Counted from the stretch's first letter, positions 39,521 through 47,921 are shown. The stretch: 64,000 nucleotides of DNA from Mesorhizobium japonicum MAFF 303099 (GCF_000009625.1 NC_002678.2:2760001-2824000); one strand, 5' to 3'. Notes: generated by a model from the sequence alone, not told the origin. Made by a program: numbers and translations.

Positions 39521-40800
39521 TGGTCGCCATCCCGTTGCTCGAGGAAACCAGCGGCGGCACCGCCGGCGCCATGGTATCCGGCCTCGCCGGTCTGGCGCGC
39601 GATCCCGATCCCGCCCATATCGAAATCCTCGCCAACAACCGGCCGGAGCGCAAGCTTGCCATCTATCCGGCGTCCGCCGGCTTCGACCTGGTCGAGGAAC
39701 TGGATTATCTGTGCGCCCGCACGATCGAGCCGAACGTCTTCTTCAACCCGCGCTTCCTGGCGCCGGCCATGCCCCGGCTGGAGGATCGCGAGGTGCGCCT
39801 GGCGGTGATCCGCGACGGCGACGAATACCGCAACCGGCTGCGCCTGCTGGTGCCGATCTCGGTGGAACGCCCGGTGGTGCCGCTCGGCGTGCCGGTGATG
39901 CGCACCTGGTCGAGCCCGTTCGGTCCGCTCGGCACGCCGCTGATCGACCGCGACGATCCGGTCGGCGTCGTCGAGGATTTCTTCTCGATGCTGTCGCGCC
40001 CGCATCTCAAGCTGCCGAAAGTCTTCGTGCTGCCCGACATCAGGCTGGACGGTCCGGTGGCGAGCCTGCTCGACACCGTGGCCGAGACGCGTGGCCTGAC
40101 GCTGGTCACCACCGGCCAGACCCCGCGCCCCGTGCTGGAGAGCGAGCTCGACGGCGACGACTATCTGAAGGCATCCCTGCGTTCGCACCATTATCGCGAG
40201 TTCCGCCGCCTGAAGCGGCGTCTTGCCGGCCTCGGCAGGCTGGAGCATGTGGTGGCGCGCGGCCCCGAGGAGATCCGCCACGCCATCGAAAGCTTCCTGA
40301 CGCTGGAAGCGTCCGGCTGGAAGGGCCGTGAGCGCACCGCCATGGCGATCGACCGCTTCCGCGCCGCCTTTGCCCGCGAGGCCGTGCACCGGCTCGCCGA
40401 GCAGGACATGTGCCGCATCCATTCGCTGACGCTTGACGGCCGCACCATCGCCTGCCTGATCGTGTTCGTCGAGGCTGGCGTCGCCTATACCTGGAAGACG
40501 GCCTATGACGAGACGCTATCAGCCTATTCGCCCGGCACGCTGCTGATGATCGAGGTCACAAGGCAGCATCTCGACGATCCCAACATCATGATGACCGATT
40601 CCTGCGCGGTCCCGGATCATCCGGTGATGAGCCGGCTGTGGGCCGAGCGCAAGCCGATCGGCACGCTGGTGATCGGGTTGACGCCGGATGCCGATCGCCT
40701 CGCCCGCCAGGCCGCCTCGCAGCTCCATCTCTACCGCGAGACCCGCAACATGGCTCGCCTGCTGCGCAACCGCATGAAGAGCCTGCTGAGACGGCGGTAG
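39520..40800 (+). CDS. FemAB/BioF2-like GNAT acyltransferase
   Basis: A 426-residue cytoplasmic protein with a double-GNAT (FemAB-like) layout. The C-terminal half has the recognisable GNAT-type core: DYLKASLRSHHYREFRRLKRRLAGLGRLEH, EEIRHAIESFLTLEASGWKGRERTAMAIDRFRAAFAREAVHRLAEQDMCRIHSLTLDGRTIACLIVFVE, YTWKTAYDETLSAYSPGTLLMIEV. This pattern (E.SGWKG.., Y.WK.A.D) is common in acetyltransferases of exopolysaccharide loci (CelD/BcsL-like). Coupled by a one-base stop/start overlap to the flippase, it probably modifies the glycan or lipid that the flippase exports. The exact acyl donor is unknown. Confidence 0.82.
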   Translation: MVAIPLLEETSGGTAGAMVSGLAGLARDPDPAHIEILANNRPERKLAIYPASAGFDLVEELDYLCARTIEPNVFFNPRFLAPAMPRLEDREVRLAVIRDGDEYRNRLRLLVPISVERPVVPLGVPVMRTWSSPFGPLGTPLIDRDDPVGVVEDFFSMLSRPHLKLPKVFVLPDIRLDGPVASLLDTVAETRGLTLVTTGQTPRPVLESELDGDDYLKASLRSHHYREFRRLKRRLAGLGRLEHVVARGPEEIRHAIESFLTLEASGWKGRERTAMAIDRFRAAFAREAVHRLAEQDMCRIHSLTLDGRTIACLIVFVEAGVAYTWKTAYDETLSAYSPGTLLMIEVTRQHLDDPNIMMTDSCAVPDHPVMSRLWAERKPIGTLVIGLTPDADRLARQAASQLHLYRETRNMARLLRNRMKSLLRRR

Positions 40801-40802
40801 CC

Positions 40803-41744
40803 ATGATCCCGAACCTTCGTGGCCGCCGGCGTCATGCCGAGACCCCCGCCCCCGGACTAATTGCAGGAAATCGGCGGACATCCGGTCCGGTGCAGCGCAT
40901 CGCCCGGAGGCTGATCGCACGGCATGGTTTCACGTTCGCGGGCATTGTCGTCGGCCTTTGGTTTCTGTCGGGTCTTGCCTCAGCCGCCAACGCGGCCAAT
41001 GCGTCGGTCTTCCTAGAAGACCAGACCTGGACCGAACTGCGCGACAGGATCAACGCCGGGACGACGACGATCATCGTCCCGATAGGCGGCACCGAACAAA
41101 GCGGTCCTGCCATGGCCTTGGGCAAGCACAATGTACGGGTCAAGTTCCTGGCCGAGAAGATTGCCGGTCAACTCGGCAACGCCTTGGTCGCCCCGGTGAT
41201 CTCCTATGTCCCGGAAGGGACCATCGACCCGCCGAGCGCCCATATGCGGTTTCCCGGAACGATTACCATCAGCGACGAGATTTTCGAGCAATTGCTCGCA
41301 TCCGCGGCGCGCAGCTTCAGGCTGCACGGCTTCAAGACCATCGTGCTGATCGGCGACCATGGCGGCTATCAAGCCGACGAACGCCATGTGGCCGATCGTC
41401 TGAATGCCGAATGGAGCAAAAGCCCGGTCCGGGTCTTTGCGGCGCTGCAATACTATCAGATCACCCAGGGCGCCTATGTCGACAAGCTCCTGTCGGCCGG
41501 CGCGAGGCAGTCCGAGATCGGCACCCACGCCGGATTGGCCGACACATCGCTGATGCTCGCCATCGACCCTTCCATGGTGCGCAAGGATCGCCTCGCGGCG
41601 GCTCCGAAGCTCGATGCCGGCGACGGCGTCTATGGCGGCGACCCTGCACGATCGTCGGCCGAGTTCGGTCAACTCGGCGTCGACATGATCGTCAGCGGAA
41701 CGACCGAAGCGATCCGCGAATTCGCAAGACAACAGCCCAAATGA
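40803..41744 (+). CDS. Exported creatininase-family protein with altered metal ligands
   Basis: A 313-residue protein of the creatininase amidohydrolase fold, preceded by a basic stretch and one hydrophobic segment (about 43-60, FAGIVVGLWFLSGLASA) that should export or anchor it. Family motifs: VPIGGTEQSGPAMALGKHN, FPGTITISDEIFEQLL and LIGDHGGYQ. Compared with creatininase, Glu98 and His186 match metal ligands, but the EQHGP His is Ser100 and the TD aspartate is His109, so the metal site differs. It begins 3 bp after the GNAT gene and overlaps the next gene by 4 bp. Substrate unknown. Confidence 0.85.
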   Translation: MIPNLRGRRRHAETPAPGLIAGNRRTSGPVQRIARRLIARHGFTFAGIVVGLWFLSGLASAANAANASVFLEDQTWTELRDRINAGTTTIIVPIGGTEQSGPAMALGKHNVRVKFLAEKIAGQLGNALVAPVISYVPEGTIDPPSAHMRFPGTITISDEIFEQLLASAARSFRLHGFKTIVLIGDHGGYQADERHVADRLNAEWSKSPVRVFAALQYYQITQGAYVDKLLSAGARQSEIGTHAGLADTSLMLAIDPSMVRKDRLAAAPKLDAGDGVYGGDPARSSAEFGQLGVDMIVSGTTEAIREFARQQPK

Positions 41745-42913
41745 TCAAGCCATTTCCACGGTTCACAAGCTCCCGCGCGCTGCTCGTTTTGCTGCTTGCC
41801 CTGTCGCCGGCATCGGCTTCAGCTGGTTCATGCCCTGAGGATTGCAGCGAGCCGCCGCCTGCCCGCTCTCCGATCAATATCTACGGCCAGACAACCCCCG
41901 ACCATTTGAGCCAGGCCACGATAGGCGCACTGCCGCGTGTCTATGTTCCGAACCGCTCGTCCAACAGCGTATCGGTCATCGACCCCGCGACGCTCAAGGA
42001 GGTCGACAGGTTCCCTGTCGGGCGCAAGCCGCAGCACGTCGTTCCTTCCTGGGATCTCAAGACGCTCTGGGTCGCCAACAACGCCAGCGGCACCAGCAAG
42101 GGCAGCGTGACGCCCATCGACCCCAAGACCGCCAGGCCGGGTCACGAAATTCCGGTCGATGACCCCTACAATATGTACTTCATGCCGGACGGAAGTGCGG
42201 CCGTCATCGTCGATGAGGCCTATCAGCGGCTTGATCTGCGCGATCCGCAGACCATGGCGCTGAAATCGGCGATACCGACGCCGACCTGCCCGGGCATCAA
42301 CCATGCCGATTTTTCCGCCGACAATGCCTACGCCATATTCACCTGCGAATACGGCGATGGCGGACTGTTGAAGGTGGACCTGAAAAACCAGAAGGTGCTC
42401 GGACATCTCGCTCTGTCCAAGATGGGCATGCCGCAGGACATCCGGCTCTCGCCCGACGGCAAGGTCTTCTATGTCGCCGACATGATGAACGATGGCGTGT
42501 TCCTGATCGACGGAGATAGCTTTTCCGAGATCGGCTTCGTCGCCACCGGCATCGGGACGCACGGCTTTGTCGTGAGCCGCGACGGGACAAAACTATACGT
42601 TTCAAACCGCGGCTCGCACAAGATGGAGCAAGGCCGCGCAAAGGGGCCGGGCAGCGTGACCGTCATCGACTTCGCTACCCGTTCGGTCGTCGCGCAATGG
42701 CCCATACCCGGTGGCGGCAGCCCCGACATGGGCAATGTCAGCGCCGACGGCAGGCAATTGTGGTTGTCCGGCCGCTTCGACAGCGAGGTCTACATGATCG
42801 ACACGAATTCGGGCGCCGTGACGAAAATCCCCGTCGGCGTCGAGCCTCACGGCCTGACGGTCTGGCCACAGCCCGGCAGATACTCGCAGGGCCATACCGG
42901 CAATATGCGGTAG
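41741..42913 (+). CDS. Exported YVTN-type beta-propeller protein
   Basis: A 390-residue periplasmic protein with signal peptide (SSRALLVLLLALSPASASA) and five to seven beta-propeller blades of YncE/YVTN type: RVYVPNRSSNSVSVIDPATLKEVDRFPVGRKPQHVVPSWD, LWVANNASG, RLSPDGKVFYVADMMNDGVFLIDGD, LYVSNRGSHKMEQ, QLWLSGRFDSEVYMIDTNSG. Such propellers accompany secreted redox enzymes or bind metal/peptide ligands, but often have no known function. The CPEDC pair just after the signal could form a disulfide. Its ATGA overlap with the creatininase-family gene indicates co-translation and a linked role. Confidence 0.87.
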   Translation: MIKPFPRFTSSRALLVLLLALSPASASAGSCPEDCSEPPPARSPINIYGQTTPDHLSQATIGALPRVYVPNRSSNSVSVIDPATLKEVDRFPVGRKPQHVVPSWDLKTLWVANNASGTSKGSVTPIDPKTARPGHEIPVDDPYNMYFMPDGSAAVIVDEAYQRLDLRDPQTMALKSAIPTPTCPGINHADFSADNAYAIFTCEYGDGGLLKVDLKNQKVLGHLALSKMGMPQDIRLSPDGKVFYVADMMNDGVFLIDGDSFSEIGFVATGIGTHGFVVSRDGTKLYVSNRGSHKMEQGRAKGPGSVTVIDFATRSVVAQWPIPGGGSPDMGNVSADGRQLWLSGRFDSEVYMIDTNSGAVTKIPVGVEPHGLTVWPQPGRYSQGHTGNMR

Positions 42914-42931
42914 CGTTGCATTTTCAGGAAA

Positions 42932-43016
42932 TGGTGCCCCTAGCCGGGATCGAACCAGCACTCCTTGCGGAACTCGATTTTGAGTCGAGCGCGTCTACCA
43001 ATTCCGCCATAGGGGC
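42932..43016 (-). tRNA. tRNA-Leu (anticodon CAA)
   Basis: An 85-base class II tRNA with encoded CCA. Acceptor stem GCCCCTA/TAGGGGC, D-arm GGCGGAATTGGTAGACGC, anticodon stem CTCGA/TCGAG with loop CTCAAAA (anticodon CAA at 42982-42980), long variable arm and T-arm GGTTCGATCCC. It reads UUG codons. It lies 18 bp past the propeller gene on the opposite strand, without any sign of integration at its 3' end. Confidence 0.97.
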
Positions 43017-43291
43017 TCAGGCCGGGCGGCCTGGATGGGCGCGGACTATACGGTCGGAGGCCTGTTCGTCAACTGGCCAAATCTCGGGATCACCGAGATG
43101 CGACCAATCTTCGCCTTTTGATTTCGTGACCGTGCTGCCATTGTGCAGCGCGGAAAATCTTTCTAGACAGGCGGCGCATCAAAGCGAGGCGCGTCCCACC
43201 GAATGGATGGCGCGCTTTGGGTCTTTGTTTTGTGCATGCCATTGCCCCGAAACCGCTGCGCACCGTTTGGGCGACACGCATAGGAGTGCCG

Positions 43292-43876
43292 ATGCTTCGC
43301 GGACTTTACGACTGGACCTTGTCGCTGGCGGCCAGGAAATCCGCGGAATGGTGGCTTGCCATCATCGCCTTCATTGAAAGCTCCTTCTTCTTCGTGCCGG
43401 CCGATGTACTCTATCTGCCGATGGCGTTGGCACGCCCCGACCGCGCCTACCGCTATGCGCTGACTGCCACGGCCGCCTCGGTGCTGGGCGGCATCGCCGG
43501 CTGGATGATCGGCTATTTCGCCTACGACACCATCGCCCGTCCGATCCTGGAGCATTTCGGCGGCCTGGAGACCTTCGAGCGCTGGCAGAATTCTGGCATC
43601 GGCCTGATGCTGGTGCTGCTCGTTACTTCCGGTCTCGCGCACCTGCCGCCGATCAAGGTCGTCACCATCCTTGCCGGCGCCCTGCACGTCAATTTGCTGA
43701 TCTTCATCATCTCGGCCATCGTCGCTCGCGGCGCGCGCTTCCTGCTCTTGGCCTGGCTGCTGCGCCGCTATGGCGAATCGATCCGCGAATTCATCGAAAA
43801 GCGCCTCGGGCTGATCGCCGGCGCCGCGGCCGCTGCCCTGATTTTGCTCTATATCGTCGTCAAATACGCGTTTTAA
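43292..43876 (+). CDS. YqaA/DedA-like inner-membrane protein
   Basis: A 194-residue polytopic protein of the YqaA branch of the SNARE-associated/DedA superfamily. The first helices carry IAFIESSFFFVPADVLYLPMALA, the characteristic E-S-x-x-F-P-x-D reentrant region; then GIAGWMIGYFAYD and GLAHLPPIKVVTILAGALHVNL. Family members are linked to lipid flipping and membrane homeostasis in general; this branch is uncharacterised. A good ribosome site (AGGAG, 5-7 bp) fixes the ATG at 43292. It is 31 bp upstream of dsbB and co-directional, an arrangement I associate with Rhizobiales. Confidence 0.9.
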   Translation: MLRGLYDWTLSLAARKSAEWWLAIIAFIESSFFFVPADVLYLPMALARPDRAYRYALTATAASVLGGIAGWMIGYFAYDTIARPILEHFGGLETFERWQNSGIGLMLVLLVTSGLAHLPPIKVVTILAGALHVNLLIFIISAIVARGARFLLLAWLLRRYGESIREFIEKRLGLIAGAAAAALILLYIVVKYAF

Positions 43877-43907
43877 GCGGCCGGCGAACTCAACGGACAA
43901 AAGACCC

Positions 43908-44426
43908 ATGACAGCGACCATGATTGCCGACACCGGACGCCAGCGGACGCGGACCGCGCTGTTTCTTGCCGTCGCCATGGCCGCGACCGTCGGCTCGGCG
44001 CTCGGCTTCCAGTACATTGGCGGCTATATCCCTTGCCATCTCTGCCTGGAGCAGCGCACCCCCTATTATATCGGCGCACCGCTGATGGTGCTGGCGGCCA
44101 TTGCCTCGATGCTACGGGCGCCGGCTTGGCTGACGCGCAGCCTGCTCGGCATTGGCGGTCTCTTGATGCTCTACGGCCTCTATCTCGGCGTCTATCATTC
44201 CGGCGTCGAATGGCAGTGGTGGGCCGGCCCGACCGACTGCACGGCGGGCGCCGGCCCGGTCGACACCGGCGGCAAGGGCGTGCTCGACGCGCTCGACAAA
44301 TTCGTGCCGCCCTCCTGCGACAAGGCGGCACTGCGCATCCTGGGCCTGTCGCTGGCCGGCTGGAACGCCATCGCCAGCCTTATCCTGGCCGCCGTCGCCT
44401 TCCGCGGCGCGTTTGCCAAGGACTGA
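43908..44426 (+). CDS. dsbB: Disulfide bond formation protein B
   Basis: Inner-membrane oxidoreductase that reoxidises DsbA with quinone. The 172-residue product has four TM segments, the first periplasmic cysteine pair in YIPCHLCLEQR (CHLC) and the second pair in the long loop (PTDC and PPSC), with the conserved Arg after the first pair for quinone binding. DsbA is not in this window. A mosaic repeat element begins 24 bp after the stop. Confidence 0.93.
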   Translation: MTATMIADTGRQRTRTALFLAVAMAATVGSALGFQYIGGYIPCHLCLEQRTPYYIGAPLMVLAAIASMLRAPAWLTRSLLGIGGLLMLYGLYLGVYHSGVEWQWWAGPTDCTAGAGPVDTGGKGVLDALDKFVPPSCDKAALRILGLSLAGWNAIASLILAAVAFRGAFAKD

Positions 44427-44450
44427 TCTGGCGCGGCGCGAGATCGTTCA

Positions 44451-44579
44451 AGAATTCGGCAGGCTGAGTCGGGTGAAGTGATTTTCGGGAACCGGAGCGG
44501 AGCGTACTTAAGTACGTGAGCACCGGAAGCGCAGAAAGCTGCGTCAGGCGGCCAGCATGGCGGATTTCTGCCGAACTCT
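44451..44579. repeat. Mosaic intergenic repeat, copy 2
   Basis: 129-bp element between the converging dsbB and HNH genes. Short terminal inverted repeats AGAATTCGGCAG (44451-44462) and CTGCCGAACTCT (44568-44579) match at 11 of 12. The core 44489-44509 is identical over 21 bases to 20048-20068 of copy 1, and GTGAGC (44516-44521) and GGAAGCGCAG (44525-44534) follow as in copy 1 but only 3 bases apart, without its hairpin. It contains its own AGTACTTAAGTAC-type palindrome. The right end overlaps the HNH stop codon. Confidence 0.75.
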
Positions 44580-45135
44580 AGGGTTCGAGTTCGACGTCCC
44601 AGTACAGATAATCCATCCAGCTTTCATGCAGATGGTTCGGCGGGAACAGGCGGCCGTTGTTGTGCAAATCATGCACCGTCGGCTGATAGGGCTTCTGCAG
44701 CGGCCACATCTTGGCGTGCGCCGGCATCATGCCGCCTTTCCTCAAATTGCAGGGCGAACAGGCGGCGACGACATTCTCCCAGGTCGTCGCACCGCCGCGA
44801 TGGCGGGGGATGACGTGGTCGAAGGTCAGGTCGTCGGGCGTGCCGCAATACTGGCACTGGAAGCGGTCGCGCAGGAAGACGTTGAAGCGGGTGAAGGCCG
44901 GGTGCCTGGACGGCTTCACATAGGCCTTCAGGCTGACCACACTCGGCAGCTTCATCGAGAAGGTCGGCGAGGACACCGCATGCTCATATTCGGCGACGAT
45001 GTTCACCCGGTCGAGGAACACCGCCTTGATGGCGTCCTGCCAGGACCAGAGCGACAAGGGGTAGTAGCTGAGCGGACGGTAATCCGCATTCAGCACCAGT
45101 GCTGGAAGCCCATCCGGAGATACGGCGACCGTCAC
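44578..45135 (-). CDS. HNH endonuclease family protein
   Basis: A 185-residue protein with a complete HNH domain: zinc knuckle CQYC, then LTFDHVIPRHRGGATTWENVVAACSPCN, giving the His/Asn/His set and the second CxxC (CSPC). The N-terminal NADYRPLSYYPLSLWSWQDAIKAVFLDRVNIVAEYE is the conserved domain found in this widespread, single-copy bacterial HNH family, distinct from restriction or homing enzymes. Its role is unknown; chromosomal conservation suggests a housekeeping nuclease rather than a mobile one. The stop codon coincides with the end of a mosaic repeat. Confidence 0.93.
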   Translation of the reverse strand: MTVAVSPDGLPALVLNADYRPLSYYPLSLWSWQDAIKAVFLDRVNIVAEYEHAVSSPTFSMKLPSVVSLKAYVKPSRHPAFTRFNVFLRDRFQCQYCGTPDDLTFDHVIPRHRGGATTWENVVAACSPCNLRKGGMMPAHAKMWPLQKPYQPTVHDLHNNGRLFPPNHLHESWMDYLYWDVELEP

Positions 45136-45263
45136 GTGTTTACCTCCTTGGTTCTAGACCCGAACGGCGCGGATACTGTAAGCCCGACATGACAGGGATG
45201 TGAAGCGGATTGTCGCTTGCCCAAACCGTCAAAAAACCCCGATTTTTATGCATTTTTGCGGAT

Positions 45264-45905
45264 TCAGGACGGTGGCGCGGCGTCCCGCCCTCTGGTTTCG
45301 CGATAATAGGACCAGAAAAGCCGCGATGCGACACCTCGCCACGGGCTCCATGATTCGGCCAAAGCGATCAGTGTTTTCTCCGGCGGACGCGGGTCGATAC
45401 CGAGCGCATGACCGACCGCGCTCTGCAGCGCAACGTCGCGCGCGGGGAAAATGTCGGGGTGCCCGGCGGCGAACAGAAGGTACACTTCCGCCGTCCATGG
45501 ACCGATGCCGGGCACGGCCGTCATCGTTGTAATCGCCTCCTGAGCGTCGAGCGAACAGAGGTGATTGAGGTCAAGCCCGTCGGCCACGGCCTGGGCGACC
45601 GCGATCAGCCCGCGCTGCTTGGGCCGCGACAGGCCGGCCTCGCGAAACATGTCCTCGCCCGCGGCCAGGATCGCCTGCGGCGTCAGCGGATCGACGAGCT
45701 TCGTCAGCCGGCCGAAGATGGCGTCGGCGCTGGCCCGCGACACTTGCTGCGAGACGATGATCGAGGCCAGGCTCCTGAAGCCCGGCTCCGAAAGCCTGAG
45801 CGGCACCTCGCCGGCCATGCCGCGCACCTTTTCCAGGCGCGGGTCGATGGTGCAAAGCGCATCGAGCCCGCGGGCAATGTCGTCCAGTGTCGCGATTCGT
45901 TGCAT
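45264..45905 (-). CDS. AlkA-type DNA-3-methyladenine glycosylase
   Basis: A 213-residue base-excision repair enzyme removing alkylated purines. It has the helix-hairpin-helix plus Gly/Pro loop (MTAVPGIGPWTAEVYLLFAAG) followed by the catalytic aspartate in FPARDVALQ. SLASIIVSQQVSRASADAIFGRL is the AlkA/MAG-family helix that flips the base. It lacks the N-terminal domain of E. coli AlkA, as do the shorter MAG-like enzymes. The ATG at 45905 (MQRIATLDD) is chosen; in-frame sequence further upstream overlaps gluQRS and is not expected to be coding. Confidence 0.93.
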   Translation of the reverse strand: MQRIATLDDIARGLDALCTIDPRLEKVRGMAGEVPLRLSEPGFRSLASIIVSQQVSRASADAIFGRLTKLVDPLTPQAILAAGEDMFREAGLSRPKQRGLIAVAQAVADGLDLNHLCSLDAQEAITTMTAVPGIGPWTAEVYLLFAAGHPDIFPARDVALQSAVGHALGIDPRPPEKTLIALAESWSPWRGVASRLFWSYYRETRGRDAAPPS

Positions 45906-45980
45906 GGTAGCCTTGCCCGCCAATGTGCAGCAAAGTAGCAACCGCCAAAACCGCAGCACAACCCGATTGCCGCTCGAGAC

Positions 45981-46856
45981 ATGACGCTCCTGACATTCCG
46001 CTTCGCCCCCAGCCCCAACGGCGAACTGCATCTCGGCCACGCCTATTCGGCGCTGCTCAACCAGAAGCTCGCAGAGGCCCATGGCGGCCGCCTGCTGCTG
46101 CGCATCGAGGACATCGACACCACGCGCTGCACGCCGCAATTCGAGGCCGGCGTACTTGCCGACATGAAATGGCTGGGTTTTGGCTGGGAGCAGCCCGTGC
46201 GCCGCCAGTCCGAGCATTTCGTCGAGTATCAGGCGGTGCTCGACCGGCTGATCCGCGAGGAGCTCGTTTATCCCGCCTTCATGAGCCGAGGCGACATCCG
46301 TGCCTTCATCGCCGACAGCGAAAAGCGCGGGCGTGACTGGCCGCGCGATCCCGATGGCGTGCCGTTCTATCCTCCGTCCGACAAGGCGTTGCCGGCGAAA
46401 GAACGCAAACGGCGCATCGCTGAAAACGAGCCTTTCGCCTGGCGGCTGAATGTCGATGCCGCTGTTGCGCGTGCCGGCAGGGACCTCGTATGGACCGAAT
46501 TCACCGATGAGTCGCTATCGGCGACGCGCTCGGTCGAGGCCCGCCCACAGGACTGGGGCGACGTGATCGTGGCGCGCCGCGACATCCCGACCAGCTACCA
46601 CCTCGCCGTCATTGTCGATGACGCCCTGCAAGGGGTCAGCCATGTCGTGCGTGGGCAGGACCTGTTTTCCGCCACCGGCGTGCAGCGCCTGCTACAGGAA
46701 TTGCTCGGGCTGCCGCAACCGGCCTATTTCCACCATCGGCTCATCCTCGGGCCGGACGGGCGAAAACTGTCGAAGAGCCTTGGCGACACCGGCCTTGCCA
46801 GGCTGCGCGAGGCCGGCGCGTCACCTGACGATATCAGGCGGATGGTCGGTCTCTGA
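45981..46856 (+). CDS. gluQ: Glutamyl-queuosine tRNA(Asp) synthetase, zinc-site-less
   Basis: Attaches glutamate to queuosine-34 of tRNA-Asp. The 291-residue product is the catalytic half of glutamyl-tRNA synthetase without an anticodon-binding domain, the defining layout of GluQRS. HLGH (ELHLGHAYSALLN) and KLSKS (GRKLSKSLGD) signatures are intact. The cysteines that bind zinc in E. coli YadB are absent: the corresponding region reads LVYPAFMSRGDIRAF and the protein has only one cysteine (TRCTP). The gene is divergent from the DNA glycosylase across 75 bp. Confidence 0.93.
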   Translation: MTLLTFRFAPSPNGELHLGHAYSALLNQKLAEAHGGRLLLRIEDIDTTRCTPQFEAGVLADMKWLGFGWEQPVRRQSEHFVEYQAVLDRLIREELVYPAFMSRGDIRAFIADSEKRGRDWPRDPDGVPFYPPSDKALPAKERKRRIAENEPFAWRLNVDAAVARAGRDLVWTEFTDESLSATRSVEARPQDWGDVIVARRDIPTSYHLAVIVDDALQGVSHVVRGQDLFSATGVQRLLQELLGLPQPAYFHHRLILGPDGRKLSKSLGDTGLARLREAGASPDDIRRMVGL

Positions 46857-47009
46857 GTGTGGCGAAGAGCTCTGGCAAACGCGCGCCGCACGCACCGCCG
46901 ATTGAATTCCCATGATGCATGGATCAATCGTTTCGTTTTGCACCCCGGGTTGAACCGGATTAGAGCAGCGCCACGGTCAGTTTCTCACCAGCGTGGCGGT
47001 CTCCGGAAA

Positions 47010-47921
47010 ATGCAAAGCATCAAGCGGTTCATCCCCGCCACCTTCGTCGTCCTGTGGGCGACCGGCTTCATCGGCGCTCGCTACGCCATGCCCTGGGCGG
47101 AGCCATTCACTTTCCTCGCCGCGCGTTTCGTCATAGCGGCCATCCTGCTGGCCGTCCTGATGCCCGTTCTGGGTTCGAAACGAGCCACCCGCAAGGAAGC
47201 GCTGCACGCCACCGGCGCCGGCGTGCTGATGCATGGCGTCTATCTCGGCGCCGTCTTCTGGGCCATCCACAGGGGCATGCCGGCCGGGTTTTCGGCCCTG
47301 ATCGTCGGCCTGCAACCACTGATCACCGCCGTGCTTGCCGGCAAATTCCTTGGCGAAGCCATCCTGCCGCGCCACTGGCTTGGCCTTGGCATCGGCCTGA
47401 TCGGCATCGTCATCGTGCTGTGGCCAAAGCTTGGCGCGCTCGGCGGCGGCGTGACCGCGGCGACGCTGACCGCCTCGCTGGTCTCGGTGCTCGGCATGAG
47501 CGCCGGCACCATCTGGCAGAAACGTTTTGCCTCCGGCGGCGACCTCGTGGCGGCGACCATGTGGCAATATGTCGGCGGCGCTTCGCTGATGATCCTGGCC
47601 GCGCTCGCCTTCGAGACGCACACCGTCATCATCAACGGCGAACTGATCTTCGCCATGGCCTGGCTGGTTTTGGTGCTATCGCTCGGCGCCATCTTTCTGC
47701 TGATGGTGATGATCCGCGACGGCGAGATGTCGAAAGTCGCCTCGCTGTTCTACCTGGTGCCGGCAGTGACGGCGATCATCGCATGGGCCTTGTTCGACGA
47801 ACAGCTCAACGCGCTGCAGATCGTCGGCATGGCGATCACCACCTTCGGCGTCGGCCTGGCAACGGCGCGGCCGGCCAAGGGAAGAACTGAGAGGCTGGGA
47901 ATTGGAGAAATGAAGAATTGA
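47010..47921 (+). CDS. EamA/DMT-superfamily transporter
   Basis: A 303-residue inner-membrane protein with ten hydrophobic helices in two EamA repeats. First repeat: FVVLWATGFIGARYAMPWAEPFTFLAARFVIAA; end of first repeat GLQPLITAVLAGKFLGE; second repeat ends YLVPAVTAIIAWALFDEQLNALQIVGMAITTFGV. A metabolite or amino-acid exporter is most likely; substrate unknown. The ATG at 47010 (MQSIKRF) follows CCGGAAA; upstream in-frame sequence is not coding-like. The last codons and stop lie inside a degenerate octamer array. Confidence 0.9.
   Translation: MQSIKRFIPATFVVLWATGFIGARYAMPWAEPFTFLAARFVIAAILLAVLMPVLGSKRATRKEALHATGAGVLMHGVYLGAVFWAIHRGMPAGFSALIVGLQPLITAVLAGKFLGEAILPRHWLGLGIGLIGIVIVLWPKLGALGGGVTAATLTASLVSVLGMSAGTIWQKRFASGGDLVAATMWQYVGGASLMILAALAFETHTVIINGELIFAMAWLVLVLSLGAIFLLMVMIRDGEMSKVASLFYLVPAVTAIIAWALFDEQLNALQIVGMAITTFGVGLATARPAKGRTERLGIGEMKN

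Noticed and set aside
40803..42913. Mycofactocin- or PQQ-type maturation operon
   Set aside because: Creatininase-family and propeller genes are present, but there is no radical SAM enzyme, precursor peptide, glycosyltransferase or dehydrogenase partner nearby.
42932..43016. tRNA-Leu as an integration site of a genomic island
   Set aside because: No integrase gene and no repeated 3' tRNA fragment are visible on either side; flanking genes look ordinary.
43017..43291. Small gene or RNA between tRNA-Leu and the YqaA gene
   Set aside because: Only a short CAGGCC-GGGC-GGCCTG hairpin (43019-43034) stands out; no start with ribosome site and no recognisable RNA.
44578..45135. Homing or phage HNH endonuclease
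   Set aside because: The N-terminal domain and length match a widespread chromosomal HNH family; there is no intron, intein or phage gene next to it.
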